Position numbers and translations under genes: made by a program. The notes beneath the pieces are model-generated. The model worked only from the letters and a program-made list of their open reading frames with translations, did not search any database and had not been told where the DNA came from. A stretch of 38,762 nucleotides of DNA, taken from assembly GCA_035548055.1 (NCBI GenBank), contig DASZTL010000105.1, forward strand, positions 1 through 38,762. Direction: 5' to 3'. Shown piece after piece: positions 23,181 through 29,854 of the stretch (its first letter is position 1; each line of letters opens with the position of its first letter). This DNA is from DASZTV01 sp035548055. Its GTDB lineage: Bacteria; Actinomycetota; Actinomycetes; JAFAQI01.

Positions 23181-24391
23181 GACAGAACGCGCAGTCGGAC
23201 CGTCTCCGGCATCGACACGAGATCATCCGCCACGCCTGCCGGGTAGTCGACCGCGATGTCGGTGATCACGTAGCCGAGGTCGCCGCGGGTGCCGAGCAGC
23301 TGGCCTTCGATGTTGACCTTGTTCTCGGCAAGCAGGCCGTTGATGGACGCGAGCACGCCTGGCACGTTCTGATGCAGATGAACGATGCGGTGGGTGTCGG
23401 TGCGAGCCGGCAGTGCCAGGTGGGGCAGGTTGACGCTCATCGTCGTGGTGCCGTCGACGACGTAGTCACGCAGCTTCCCCGCGACGTAGCGGCCGATGTC
23501 CTGCTGCGCCTCCTCGGTCGAACCGCCGATGTGCGGCGTGAGGATCACGTTCGGCAGGTCCCGGAGCACCGAGACGAACTCGTCGCCCTGCGCTTTCGGC
23601 TCCGCCGGGAACACGTCGACAGCCGCCCCCGCGATGTGACCGCTCTCGAGATGCTGGCGAAGGGCGGTGTGGTCGACCACGAAGCCGCGCGACAGGTTGA
23701 GGAACAGGCTCCCCTGCTTCATTCGGGCGAACTGCTCCTCGCCGAACATGTCGGCGTTGGTCGCACGACCGTCGACATGAAGCGTCACGATGTCGCTCGT
23801 GCTGAGCAGCTCGTCGAGGCTGTCACAACGCCGCGCGTTGCCCAGCTGGAGCTTGTCCGCGGTGTCGTAGAAGGAAACGCTCATGCCGAGCGCCTCGGCG
23901 AGCACGGAGAGCTGCGCGCCGATGTTGCCGTAGCCCACAATGCCGATCCGGCGGCCCCGAACCTCGTGCGCGCCCGACGCAGACTTGTCCCACACCCCGG
24001 CGTGCATGGCCGTGTTCTTCTGCGTGAGCCGCCGGGTCAGGGCGATGATCTCGGCGATCGCGAGCTCAACGACACTGCGCGTGTTGGAGAACGGCGCATT
24101 GAAGACCGCGATGCCGCGCGCGGATGCCGCCGGAAGATCGATCTGGTTCGTGCCGATGCAGAAGGCGCCGATGGCGAGCAGCGAGTCCGCGCGATCGATC
24201 GACGTCTCGGTGACATCCGTCTTGGAACGGACCCCCAGAAGCGACACGCCGTCGAGCCGCGCCCCGAGCTCAACGGGGTCTAGGGCGCTCTTGACCATCT
24301 CGACCTCGAAGCCCCCGGCAGTCAACGCCGCGGCAGCGTCGGGGTGCACGTTCTCGAGCAGCAACGCGCGCATCGGACCCGGCGAAGTCAA
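23177..24391 (-). CDS. serA: D-3-phosphoglycerate dehydrogenase, short E. coli-like type with ACT domain
   Basis: The 404-residue enzyme makes the first step of serine synthesis, 3-phosphoglycerate to 3-phosphohydroxypyruvate. It follows E. coli SerA closely: FCIGTNQIDL, VFNAPFSNTRSVVELAIAEI, the NAD fold GIVGYGNIGAQLSVLAEALGM, LSRGFVVD, AAVDVFPAEP, LTPHIGGSTEEAQ, and a C-terminal ACT domain from about residue 335 for serine feedback. The long actinobacterial type with an extra domain is not what is seen here. I chose TTG at 24391 with AAGGA about seven bases upstream; an ATG at 24373 has no such site. It is coupled to the 2-hydroxyglutarate-dehydrogenase-like gene. Confidence 0.93.
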   Translation of the reverse strand: MTSPGPMRALLLENVHPDAAAALTAGGFEVEMVKSALDPVELGARLDGVSLLGVRSKTDVTETSIDRADSLLAIGAFCIGTNQIDLPAASARGIAVFNAPFSNTRSVVELAIAEIIALTRRLTQKNTAMHAGVWDKSASGAHEVRGRRIGIVGYGNIGAQLSVLAEALGMSVSFYDTADKLQLGNARRCDSLDELLSTSDIVTLHVDGRATNADMFGEEQFARMKQGSLFLNLSRGFVVDHTALRQHLESGHIAGAAVDVFPAEPKAQGDEFVSVLRDLPNVILTPHIGGSTEEAQQDIGRYVAGKLRDYVVDGTTTMSVNLPHLALPARTDTHRIVHLHQNVPGVLASINGLLAENKVNIEGQLLGTRGDLGYVITDIAVDYPAGVADDLVSMPETVRLRVLS

Positions 24392-24402
24392 CAGATTTTC
24401 CT

Positions 24403-24431
24403 TAGATAGCAGGATGTTTTGCGACCCTCAA
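24403..24431 (-). promoter_or_regulatory. candidate serA promoter
   Basis: TTGAGG (24431-24426), a 17-base spacer and TATCTA (24408-24403) stand before serA. The -10 overlaps the AAGGA that would serve the TTG start, so either the promoter or the ribosome-binding site reading is wrong, or the message starts just before the TTG. Confidence 0.4.
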
Positions 24432-24464
24432 TAGTAGCGGGCCACTCCTGCCGGCCGGATCCGC

Positions 24465-25652
24465 CTAGTACGCGAGCTCTGCCGCGAGACGAGGGTCGAC
24501 CCGCACGACTCCGGCCATGTTCGACAACGGCACCGGTTCGTACTTCACGAAGTCACCCGTATGCGGCGCGGCGATCATCATCCCGTTGCCGACGTAGATG
24601 GCGACATGGTCGATGTCTGAGGGGTCCTTCGGGTCGTAATGCCAGAACAGCAGGTCGCCCGGCCTAGCGTCGGAGTACGGAACTCGCGGCCCGGTGAACC
24701 ACTGCTCCTCCGATACCCGCGGCATCGAGACGCCGGCGTAGCGGAATGCCCACTGCACGAGCCCGGAGCAGTCGAACGCCGCCGGGCCGGCGGCGCCCCA
24801 CACGTAGGGAAGGCCGATTCGGCTCTTCGCGGCGTTGAGGAAGTTCGCGATCTGGTCCCGGGTGAGGAACTCGCCCTCGTCCCGGACGATCACCACGTCC
24901 CGCAGCAGCTCTGCGTGTGCCTTGTGGCGGAGGACGCTCAGGGCCGTCTTCCGAAGCTGTAGCGGATCCGCCTTGGGTGCGCTGATCACCACGCCGGTGC
25001 GCGGCACCAGTCCGATCTGCTGTGCCCGCTCCCCCGAGAAGACGGCGTCCACACCGGCCATGCCGACCGAAGCGAACGCACCGATCCGCATCGGCGCAAC
25101 ACCGCGCGTGTCGGCAACCGGCACCGTCCCACCGAGCGGGAGGTTCGCGTTCTGACCCATGTCGAAGGAGACCGCCACATCGCCGCCGGCGATGCTTCGC
25201 CACAGCTCGTTGCTGGCGGCGGTCGACGCCGGCGTGAACGGCCGGAAGGTCGTCGGGTTGACGCCGAGGACGAACGCCTTGTGGCCCATCACCCGGGCGT
25301 GACCGGCGCTCACCGGCTCAACCCGATGGACACCCGAGAGGCGCGCGAGCCGGCGCACGGCCTTGTCGGAGAGCGGATGATCGGACGTGACCAGCAGGGT
25401 TGCGCTGACCAGATGCCGTCCGTGGTGGCGCTTCACCGCGCCCGGCGTGTTCACCGAGAACGGCGCCTGCACCGGATCGACGGCGCCGGCGGGCGCGGGT
25501 GGGAGCGGGCCGACGGCACCGGTCGCCGATGCCGCCGCCGGGTTCTCCAGGTGGCGGACCACAAGCGTCGTCGTCGCCGTCGCGAAGTTGGCCGTTGTCA
25601 ACACAATGAGCAGTGGCGCGACGAGCCACCGCGGCAGCCTGAACCGGGACAT
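24465..25652 (-). CDS. NlpC/P60 peptidoglycan endopeptidase with a MacB/FtsX-like extracytoplasmic domain
   Basis: The 395-residue protein has an N-terminal membrane anchor or signal (residues 6-30) and a middle region, about 75-250. The middle resembles the periplasmic domain of MacB/FtsX permeases: SGVHRVEPVSAGHARVMG..AFVLGVNP, AVSFDMGQNANLPLGGTVPVAD, and DAVFSGERAQQIGL..VVISAPKADP. The C-terminal NlpC/P60 domain has PYVWGAAGPAAFDCSGLVQW (Cys295), DIDHVAIYVG (His349) and AAPHTGDF (His364), a complete catalytic triad. It should cut peptide stems of peptidoglycan outside the cell. The ATG at 25652 has AGGAGG ten bases upstream. The joining of these two domains is unusual. Confidence 0.88.
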   Translation of the reverse strand: MSRFRLPRWLVAPLLIVLTTANFATATTTLVVRHLENPAAASATGAVGPLPPAPAGAVDPVQAPFSVNTPGAVKRHHGRHLVSATLLVTSDHPLSDKAVRRLARLSGVHRVEPVSAGHARVMGHKAFVLGVNPTTFRPFTPASTAASNELWRSIAGGDVAVSFDMGQNANLPLGGTVPVADTRGVAPMRIGAFASVGMAGVDAVFSGERAQQIGLVPRTGVVISAPKADPLQLRKTALSVLRHKAHAELLRDVVIVRDEGEFLTRDQIANFLNAAKSRIGLPYVWGAAGPAAFDCSGLVQWAFRYAGVSMPRVSEEQWFTGPRVPYSDARPGDLLFWHYDPKDPSDIDHVAIYVGNGMMIAAPHTGDFVKYEPVPLSNMAGVVRVDPRLAAELAY

Positions 25653-25752
25653 GAGCCGGCCGCCTCCTCGCTCCCCGGATGACCTATCCATTGTTACAAC
25701 GACAGGAGTAGCCCAGAGGTTGACCACCGACGGGGTGCCGTATGCGATTTGC

Positions 25753-26421
25753 TCAGCCGAGCAGGGCGCCGGCCGCCACCCGGAGATCGGCGACAAAGCC
25801 GTCGTACGCGGCATCCCGGTCGTCAGCCCGCAGCACGGCGGACGGGTGCAGGGTCGCCATCGCGTACGCCGACTCCCGGTCGCCGTCGTCACCCTCGTGG
25901 GCGAACGCGGATCCGTCGTACGCCGACGCCGGCCAGGGCATGAGGACGCCGCGCGACCGAGTCACCCGGAACGACGGGCCGAACAGCGCGCGACCCGCGG
26001 TCGCGCCGAGCGCGACGACCACGTCCGGTGACAGCAGGTCGAACTCGGCGACCAGCCACGGCCGGCACGCGGTGACGTCTGAGGCGTCCGGTGTCTGGTG
26101 GATCCGGCGCTTGCCTTCGCCGGCCGAACGGAACTTGAAGTGCTTCACGGCATTGGTCGTGTAGATGTCGGCGGGGTCCAGACCGACCTCCTCGACCGCC
26201 TTGTCCAGCAGCTTGCCGGCCGGTCCGACGAACGGCTCGCCACGCCGGTCCTCGATGTCGCCGGGTTGCTCGCCGACCAGGACGAGGCGGGCGCCGACCG
26301 GTCCCTTGCTGAACACGGTCTGGGTCGCGCCCTTGTACAGCTCGCACCCCGTGCAGCTCGCAGCGGCCTTGCGCAGCTTGTCCATCGTCGCGCCCGCCGG
26401 CACGAACTCCGCGGCACTCAC
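25753..26421 (-). CDS. udgX: UdgX-type uracil-DNA glycosylase (forms covalent link to DNA)
   Basis: The 222-residue member of the uracil-DNA glycosylase superfamily has CTGC (23-26) and Cys119 as iron-sulfur ligands, motif GEQPGD at 50-55, FVGPAGKLLD, and LHPSAVLR. The diagnostic loop KRRIH at 104-108 contains the histidine that in M. smegmatis UdgX attacks the deoxyribose and leaves the enzyme covalently bound after uracil removal. His94 stands where family 4 enzymes have a cysteine (VKH). The start GTG at 26421 has AAGGA about ten bases before it; the longer frame runs into the MFS gene. It follows the MFS gene by 16 bases and may share its transcript. Confidence 0.9.
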   Translation of the reverse strand: MSAAEFVPAGATMDKLRKAAASCTGCELYKGATQTVFSKGPVGARLVLVGEQPGDIEDRRGEPFVGPAGKLLDKAVEEVGLDPADIYTTNAVKHFKFRSAGEGKRRIHQTPDASDVTACRPWLVAEFDLLSPDVVVALGATAGRALFGPSFRVTRSRGVLMPWPASAYDGSAFAHEGDDGDRESAYAMATLHPSAVLRADDRDAAYDGFVADLRVAAGALLG

Positions 26422-26437
26422 GGGCAGGTGTTCCTTG

Positions 26438-27838
26438 TCATGGAATGGGGTCCTCCGCGTCGTACCGGGCGAAACCGGGATAGCGCGCAACCAGTGCGAA
26501 CAGTCCCACGATGCAAGCAATGCCCCCGGAGATGACCGAGAACTCCGTGCCGACCAGGCCGGCCATCGTCCCGGACTCCACGTCCCCCAGCCTCGGTCCG
26601 CCGGCGACCACCACGGTGAACACGCCTTGCAGCCGGCCGCGGAGAGCATCGGGCGTCGCGACCTGCAGGATCGTGCTTCGAAAGATCGCGCTGATCATGT
26701 CGGCGAGGCCGGCGACCGCGAGCAGGACGACGCCCACCCACAACACATGGGTGAACCCGAACAAGGCGATGCTCGCGCCCCATGCCGCGATCGACACGAT
26801 CACGGCAAGACCTTGCCGGCGGACCCGGCCGGCCCATCCCGAGAAGGCGGCGCCCAGGAAGGCGCCGATCGAGGGAGCGGCATAGAGCAGACCCGCCGTC
26901 TCGGCGCCGCCGTGGAACGTTCCGATCGCAAGCGCCGGGAACAGCGCTCGCGGCATCCCGAAGATCATCGCGTCGATGTCGACGAGGAACGTCATCATCA
27001 GGTTCTTGCGAGGCGCGAGGAAGCGCAGACCTTCCACGACCGACTTGAAGCCGGCCTTGTGGCTGGTGTCGTCGGGGCGAATCGGCGGCAGCCGCAACAC
27101 GCCGTACAAGACGGCCGCGAACGACCCGACGTCGATCGCGTACGCCGCGCTGTAGCCCGCCGCTCCGACGACGACGCCGGCGAGCAGAGGTCCGAGGGTG
27201 AGCGCGGTGTTCCAGCCGAGCTGCCCGAGCGAGTTCGCGGCAGGAAGCAGCTCGCGACGAACCAGCCTCGGCAGCGTCGCTCCTCTCGCGGCGGAGTCGA
27301 CGGAGTAGACCCCTGCCTGCAGGCCGAGCAGCACATAGATGACGGAGAGCCGCTCCAGATCTCCGGCGGCCTGGACCAGTAGCAAGCCGGACAGCGCGAG
27401 CGAGGCCGTCGAGGTGATGAGCATCAGCTTGCGGCGGTCGACGGCGTCGGCGATCGACCCACCGAACAACCCGAAGACGATGAGCGGGACGACGGTGACG
27501 AGGCCGGTGATGCCGACGGCGAACGACGAGTGGGTGATGTCGAAGACCTGCAGCTGAGCCGCGACCACGGTCAGCTGGGTGCCGACGTTGGACAGTGTCG
27601 TGCCGGCCCACCACCGCCGGTACGGCGGGCTTTCGCGAAGCGGCGTCAGGTCGATGACATAGCGCCTCCGGCGCCCATCGGCAGAGCGCCTCCGGCGCCC
27701 ATCGGCAGAGCGCCTCCGGAGTTCATCGGCAGAGCGCCTCCGGAGTTCATCAGCAGAGCGCCTCCGGCGCCCATCGGCGGGCCGACGCGGCGCTCCAGGT
27801 ACCTCCTCCATGCCCTCCGGGTGCGCCGCTTCGCTCAC
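26438..27838 (-). CDS. MFS transporter (EntS-like) with an octapeptide-repeat N-terminal tail
   Basis: The 466-residue product has a core of 12 helices in the MFS_3/enterobactin-exporter style: YRRWWAGTTLSNVGTQLTVVA, GGSIADAVDRRKLM (motif A), and GLRFLAPRKNLMM in the central loop. Before the first helix stands an odd basic tail of about 65 residues containing tandem copies of RRRSADGR or RRRSADEL, encoded by a 24-base tandem repeat. I place the start at GTG 27838, which overlaps the pdxH stop in GTGA; TTG 27862 and ATG 27811 are alternatives, and all include the repeat. Substrate unknown; siderophore export is only the family's best-known role. Confidence 0.82.
   Translation of the reverse strand: MSEAAHPEGMEEVPGAPRRPADGRRRRSADELRRRSADELRRRSADGRRRRSADGRRRRYVIDLTPLRESPPYRRWWAGTTLSNVGTQLTVVAAQLQVFDITHSSFAVGITGLVTVVPLIVFGLFGGSIADAVDRRKLMLITSTASLALSGLLLVQAAGDLERLSVIYVLLGLQAGVYSVDSAARGATLPRLVRRELLPAANSLGQLGWNTALTLGPLLAGVVVGAAGYSAAYAIDVGSFAAVLYGVLRLPPIRPDDTSHKAGFKSVVEGLRFLAPRKNLMMTFLVDIDAMIFGMPRALFPALAIGTFHGGAETAGLLYAAPSIGAFLGAAFSGWAGRVRRQGLAVIVSIAAWGASIALFGFTHVLWVGVVLLAVAGLADMISAIFRSTILQVATPDALRGRLQGVFTVVVAGGPRLGDVESGTMAGLVGTEFSVISGGIACIVGLFALVARYPGFARYDAEDPIP
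27662..27778. repeat. 24-base tandem repeat (about 4.9 copies) in the MFS gene
   Basis: Units start at 27662, 27686, 27710, 27734 and 27758. All begin GCGCCTCCGG; units 1, 2 and 5 continue with CGCCCATCGGC, units 3 and 4 with AGTTCATCGGC or AGTTCATCAGC. The length of 24 keeps the frame, so copy-number change would add or remove eight residues (RRRSAD plus two) without breaking the transporter. Confidence 0.92.
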
Positions 27839-28482
27839 GGGCAGAGCCGTTCGATGCGCCAACCATCCGCGCTCACGAGGTACCGGAGGCGATCGTGCAG
27901 CCGGTCGTTACGGCCCTGCCAGAACTCGATCGTCTCGGGTCGGACCACGAACCCACCCCAGTGCGGCGGACACCGGACTTCCTCGCCGTCGTACCTCTCG
28001 GCCAGCTCCCTGACCCGCGCCTCCAGGGCCGCACGGTCGGTGACGGGGCGCGACTGCTCGCTCGCTGCCGCCGACAGCTGGGCGCCTCGCGGTCGCGACG
28101 CGAAGTAGGCCGCCGACTCCGCGCGCGGCACTCGTTCAACCGGGCCGCCGACGATCACTTGACGGGCCAGCGCGTGCCAGGGGAACAGCAGCGCGATCGT
28201 GGGATGCGCGGCGATCGCGCGGCCCTTGCGCGATTCGTAGTTCGTGAAGAAGACGAAGCCCCGCTCGTCGGCGCCCTTGCACAGAACCGTGCGAATGCTC
28301 GGCCGCCCGTCGGGGTCGACGGTGGTGACAACCATCGCGTTGGCTTCCGGAAGTTCGGCACGCTCGGCGTCGGAAAGCCATCGGCGCCACAAGTCGAGGG
28401 GATCCGGCGGCAGGTCGGCGCGGCTCAGCCCGGCCTGCTGATACATCGTCCGCAACCGCGAAACGTCGGGTGCGTCGGGCAC
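27835..28482 (-). CDS. pdxH: pyridoxamine/pyridoxine 5'-phosphate oxidase
   Basis: The 215-residue FMN flavoprotein converts PNP or PMP to PLP. Family marks: ANAMVVTTVDPDGRPSIRTVLCKG, FVFFTNYESRKGRAI (FMN site), SRPRGAQLSAAASEQSRPV, PPHWGGFVVRPETIEFWQGR.DRLHDR (the PROSITE-type signature) and an end IERLCP close to the usual ERLAP. The start is GTG at 28482. An ATG with a fine GAGGAG nearby (minus strand, near 28498) is out of frame and cannot be the start. It supplies the cofactor used by SerC encoded downstream on the other strand. Confidence 0.95.
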   Translation of the reverse strand: MPDAPDVSRLRTMYQQAGLSRADLPPDPLDLWRRWLSDAERAELPEANAMVVTTVDPDGRPSIRTVLCKGADERGFVFFTNYESRKGRAIAAHPTIALLFPWHALARQVIVGGPVERVPRAESAAYFASRPRGAQLSAAASEQSRPVTDRAALEARVRELAERYDGEEVRCPPHWGGFVVRPETIEFWQGRNDRLHDRLRYLVSADGWRIERLCP

Positions 28483-28652
28483 CGCCCGACGATCTCATGG
28501 GCTCCTCGGTCGCTCGAAGGGAGTTTCCGCAACCCGGCATTCGGGGGACTACCGATGAGTAGGAGAATGGATCCGAAGCTCGGACGGCGAACCGAGCCGG
28601 CGCGAACCCGCGAACCGATACGCCCACAAGGCGCTGCAACCGAGGAGCCGTC
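28483..28652. other. divergent intergenic region pdxH/citA
   Basis: The largest gap in the window, 170 bases. It must hold promoters for both genes. I see an 11-base inverted repeat, GGCTCCTCGGT (28500-28510) and ACCGAGGAGCC (28639-28649), of which the right copy is the citA ribosome-binding site. No RNA gene or clear -10/-35 pair was recognised. Confidence 0.4.
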
Positions 28653-29756
28653 ATGGCTGACGAAACCGTCTTCAAGCCGGGCCTGGAAGGCGTGATCGCC
28701 TTCGAGAGCGAGATCGCGGAGCCGGACAAGGAAGGCTCGGCGCTTCGCTACCGCGGCGTCGACATCGAGGACCTGGTCGGCCGCGTCAGCTACGGCAACG
28801 TATGGGGCCTTCTTGTCGACGGTCGGTTCGCCCCCGGTCTACCGCCGGCCGAGCCGTACCCCGTACCCGTGCACTCCGGTGACATCCGCGTCGACGTCCA
28901 GAGCGCGCTTGCGACCTTGGCGCCCGCCTGGGGACTGCAGCAGCTGCTCGACATCGACGACGACCAGGCCCGTGACGACCTCGCGCGGTGCTCGGTCATG
29001 GCCATGTCGTTCGTCGCCCAGTCGGCGCGCGGCCTGGGCCAGCCGATGGTGCCGCAGAAGCGGATCGACGAGGCCGCGACCATCGTGGAGCGCTTCATGA
29101 TCCGCTGGCGGGGCGAGCCCGATCCGGCGCACACGAAGGCTGTGGACGCCTACTTCGTCTCAGCGGCCGAGCACGGGATGAACGCCTCGACCTTCACCGC
29201 GCGCGTCATCGCGTCGACCGGCGCCGATGCGGCCGCCTGCTTGTCGGGCGCCGTCGGTGCGCTTTCCGGTCCGTTGCACGGCGGCGCCCCGTCACGCGTG
29301 CTCAAGATGCTGGACGAGGTCGCTGAGGAGGGCGACGCGCGTCGCTACGTCAAGCGTCTGCTCGACTCCAAGCAGCGGCTGATGGGCTTCGGTCACCGGG
29401 TGTACCGCGCCGAGGACCCCCGAGCCCGCGTCCTGCGTCGTACCGCGAAGGAGCTCAACGCACCGCGCGTGGAGGTCGCCGAGGCGCTCGAGAACGCCGC
29501 ACTGGCGGAGCTCAAGGAGCGCTACCCGGATCGGGTGCTCGCGACGAACGTCGAGTTCTGGTCGGCCGTCGTACTCGACTTCGCCCAGGTGCCGGCGCAC
29601 ATGTTCACCTCGATGTTCACCTGCGCCCGGGTTGCCGGGTGGAGTGCGCACATCCTCGAGCAGAAGCGCACCGGGCGCCTGATCCGCCCCTCCGCGAAGT
29701 ACGTCGGCCCCGCCAACCGGGGCGTCTCCGAGGTCGAAGGCGCCGACCAGCTCTAG
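28653..29756 (+). CDS. citA: citrate synthase 2 (CitA type)
   Basis: The 367-residue citrate synthase joins acetyl-CoA and oxaloacetate. Catalytic regions: AAEHGMNAST (His174), GPLHGGAP (His209) and MGFGHRVYRAEDPRA (His248). At the position of the usual catalytic Asp (NVDFYSG in most citrate synthases) it has NVEFWSA, Glu301. I believe this is normal for the actinobacterial CitA branch. YRGVDIEDL at 33-41 is the usual N-terminal mark. The ATG at 28653 has GAGGAG nine bases upstream. It may serve as main or second citrate synthase or as a 2-methylcitrate synthase relative; the short length favours CitA. Confidence 0.9.
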   Translation: MADETVFKPGLEGVIAFESEIAEPDKEGSALRYRGVDIEDLVGRVSYGNVWGLLVDGRFAPGLPPAEPYPVPVHSGDIRVDVQSALATLAPAWGLQQLLDIDDDQARDDLARCSVMAMSFVAQSARGLGQPMVPQKRIDEAATIVERFMIRWRGEPDPAHTKAVDAYFVSAAEHGMNASTFTARVIASTGADAAACLSGAVGALSGPLHGGAPSRVLKMLDEVAEEGDARRYVKRLLDSKQRLMGFGHRVYRAEDPRARVLRRTAKELNAPRVEVAEALENAALAELKERYPDRVLATNVEFWSAVVLDFAQVPAHMFTSMFTCARVAGWSAHILEQKRTGRLIRPSAKYVGPANRGVSEVEGADQL

Positions 29757-29787
29757 ATGCAAGGCGGCGCTGCTCCGCCGATCCAAC

Positions 29788-29848
29788 GGCAACGCCACCT
29801 TTGCGCGGCTAAACCGGGGGGTAAAGCCACTTTGCTCTCTCGTACCCT
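29788..29848 (+). promoter_or_regulatory. serC promoter region with a direct repeat
   Basis: TACCCT (29843-29848) lies six bases before the serC GTG and is a candidate -10 of a leaderless message. Upstream are two related words, GGCAACGCCACCTTTGC (29788-29804) and GGTAAAGCCACTTTGC (29820-29835), starting 32 bases apart, about three helical turns; the second covers the -35 region. They could be a regulator's paired sites. Confidence 0.4.
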
Positions 29849-29854
29849 TGTGCG

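Noticed and set aside
25653..25752. ydaO-type (c-di-AMP) riboswitch before the NlpC/P60 gene
   Set aside because: Such elements occur before cell-wall hydrolase genes of actinobacteria, but 100 bases is too short and no matching conserved segments were seen.
26418..27614. 398-codon minus-strand frame within the MFS gene region
   Set aside because: Arg-rich shadow frame of the well-supported MFS gene.
27662..27778. Tandem repeat considered as a CRISPR array
   Set aside because: The units are directly adjacent with no spacers and are in frame with a protein.
28136..28729. Alternative pdxH-region frame starting at an ATG with a good GAGGAG site
   Set aside because: It is out of frame with the conserved PdxH sequence and soon becomes low-complexity Arg/Ala; kept only as a note on a possible upstream peptide.
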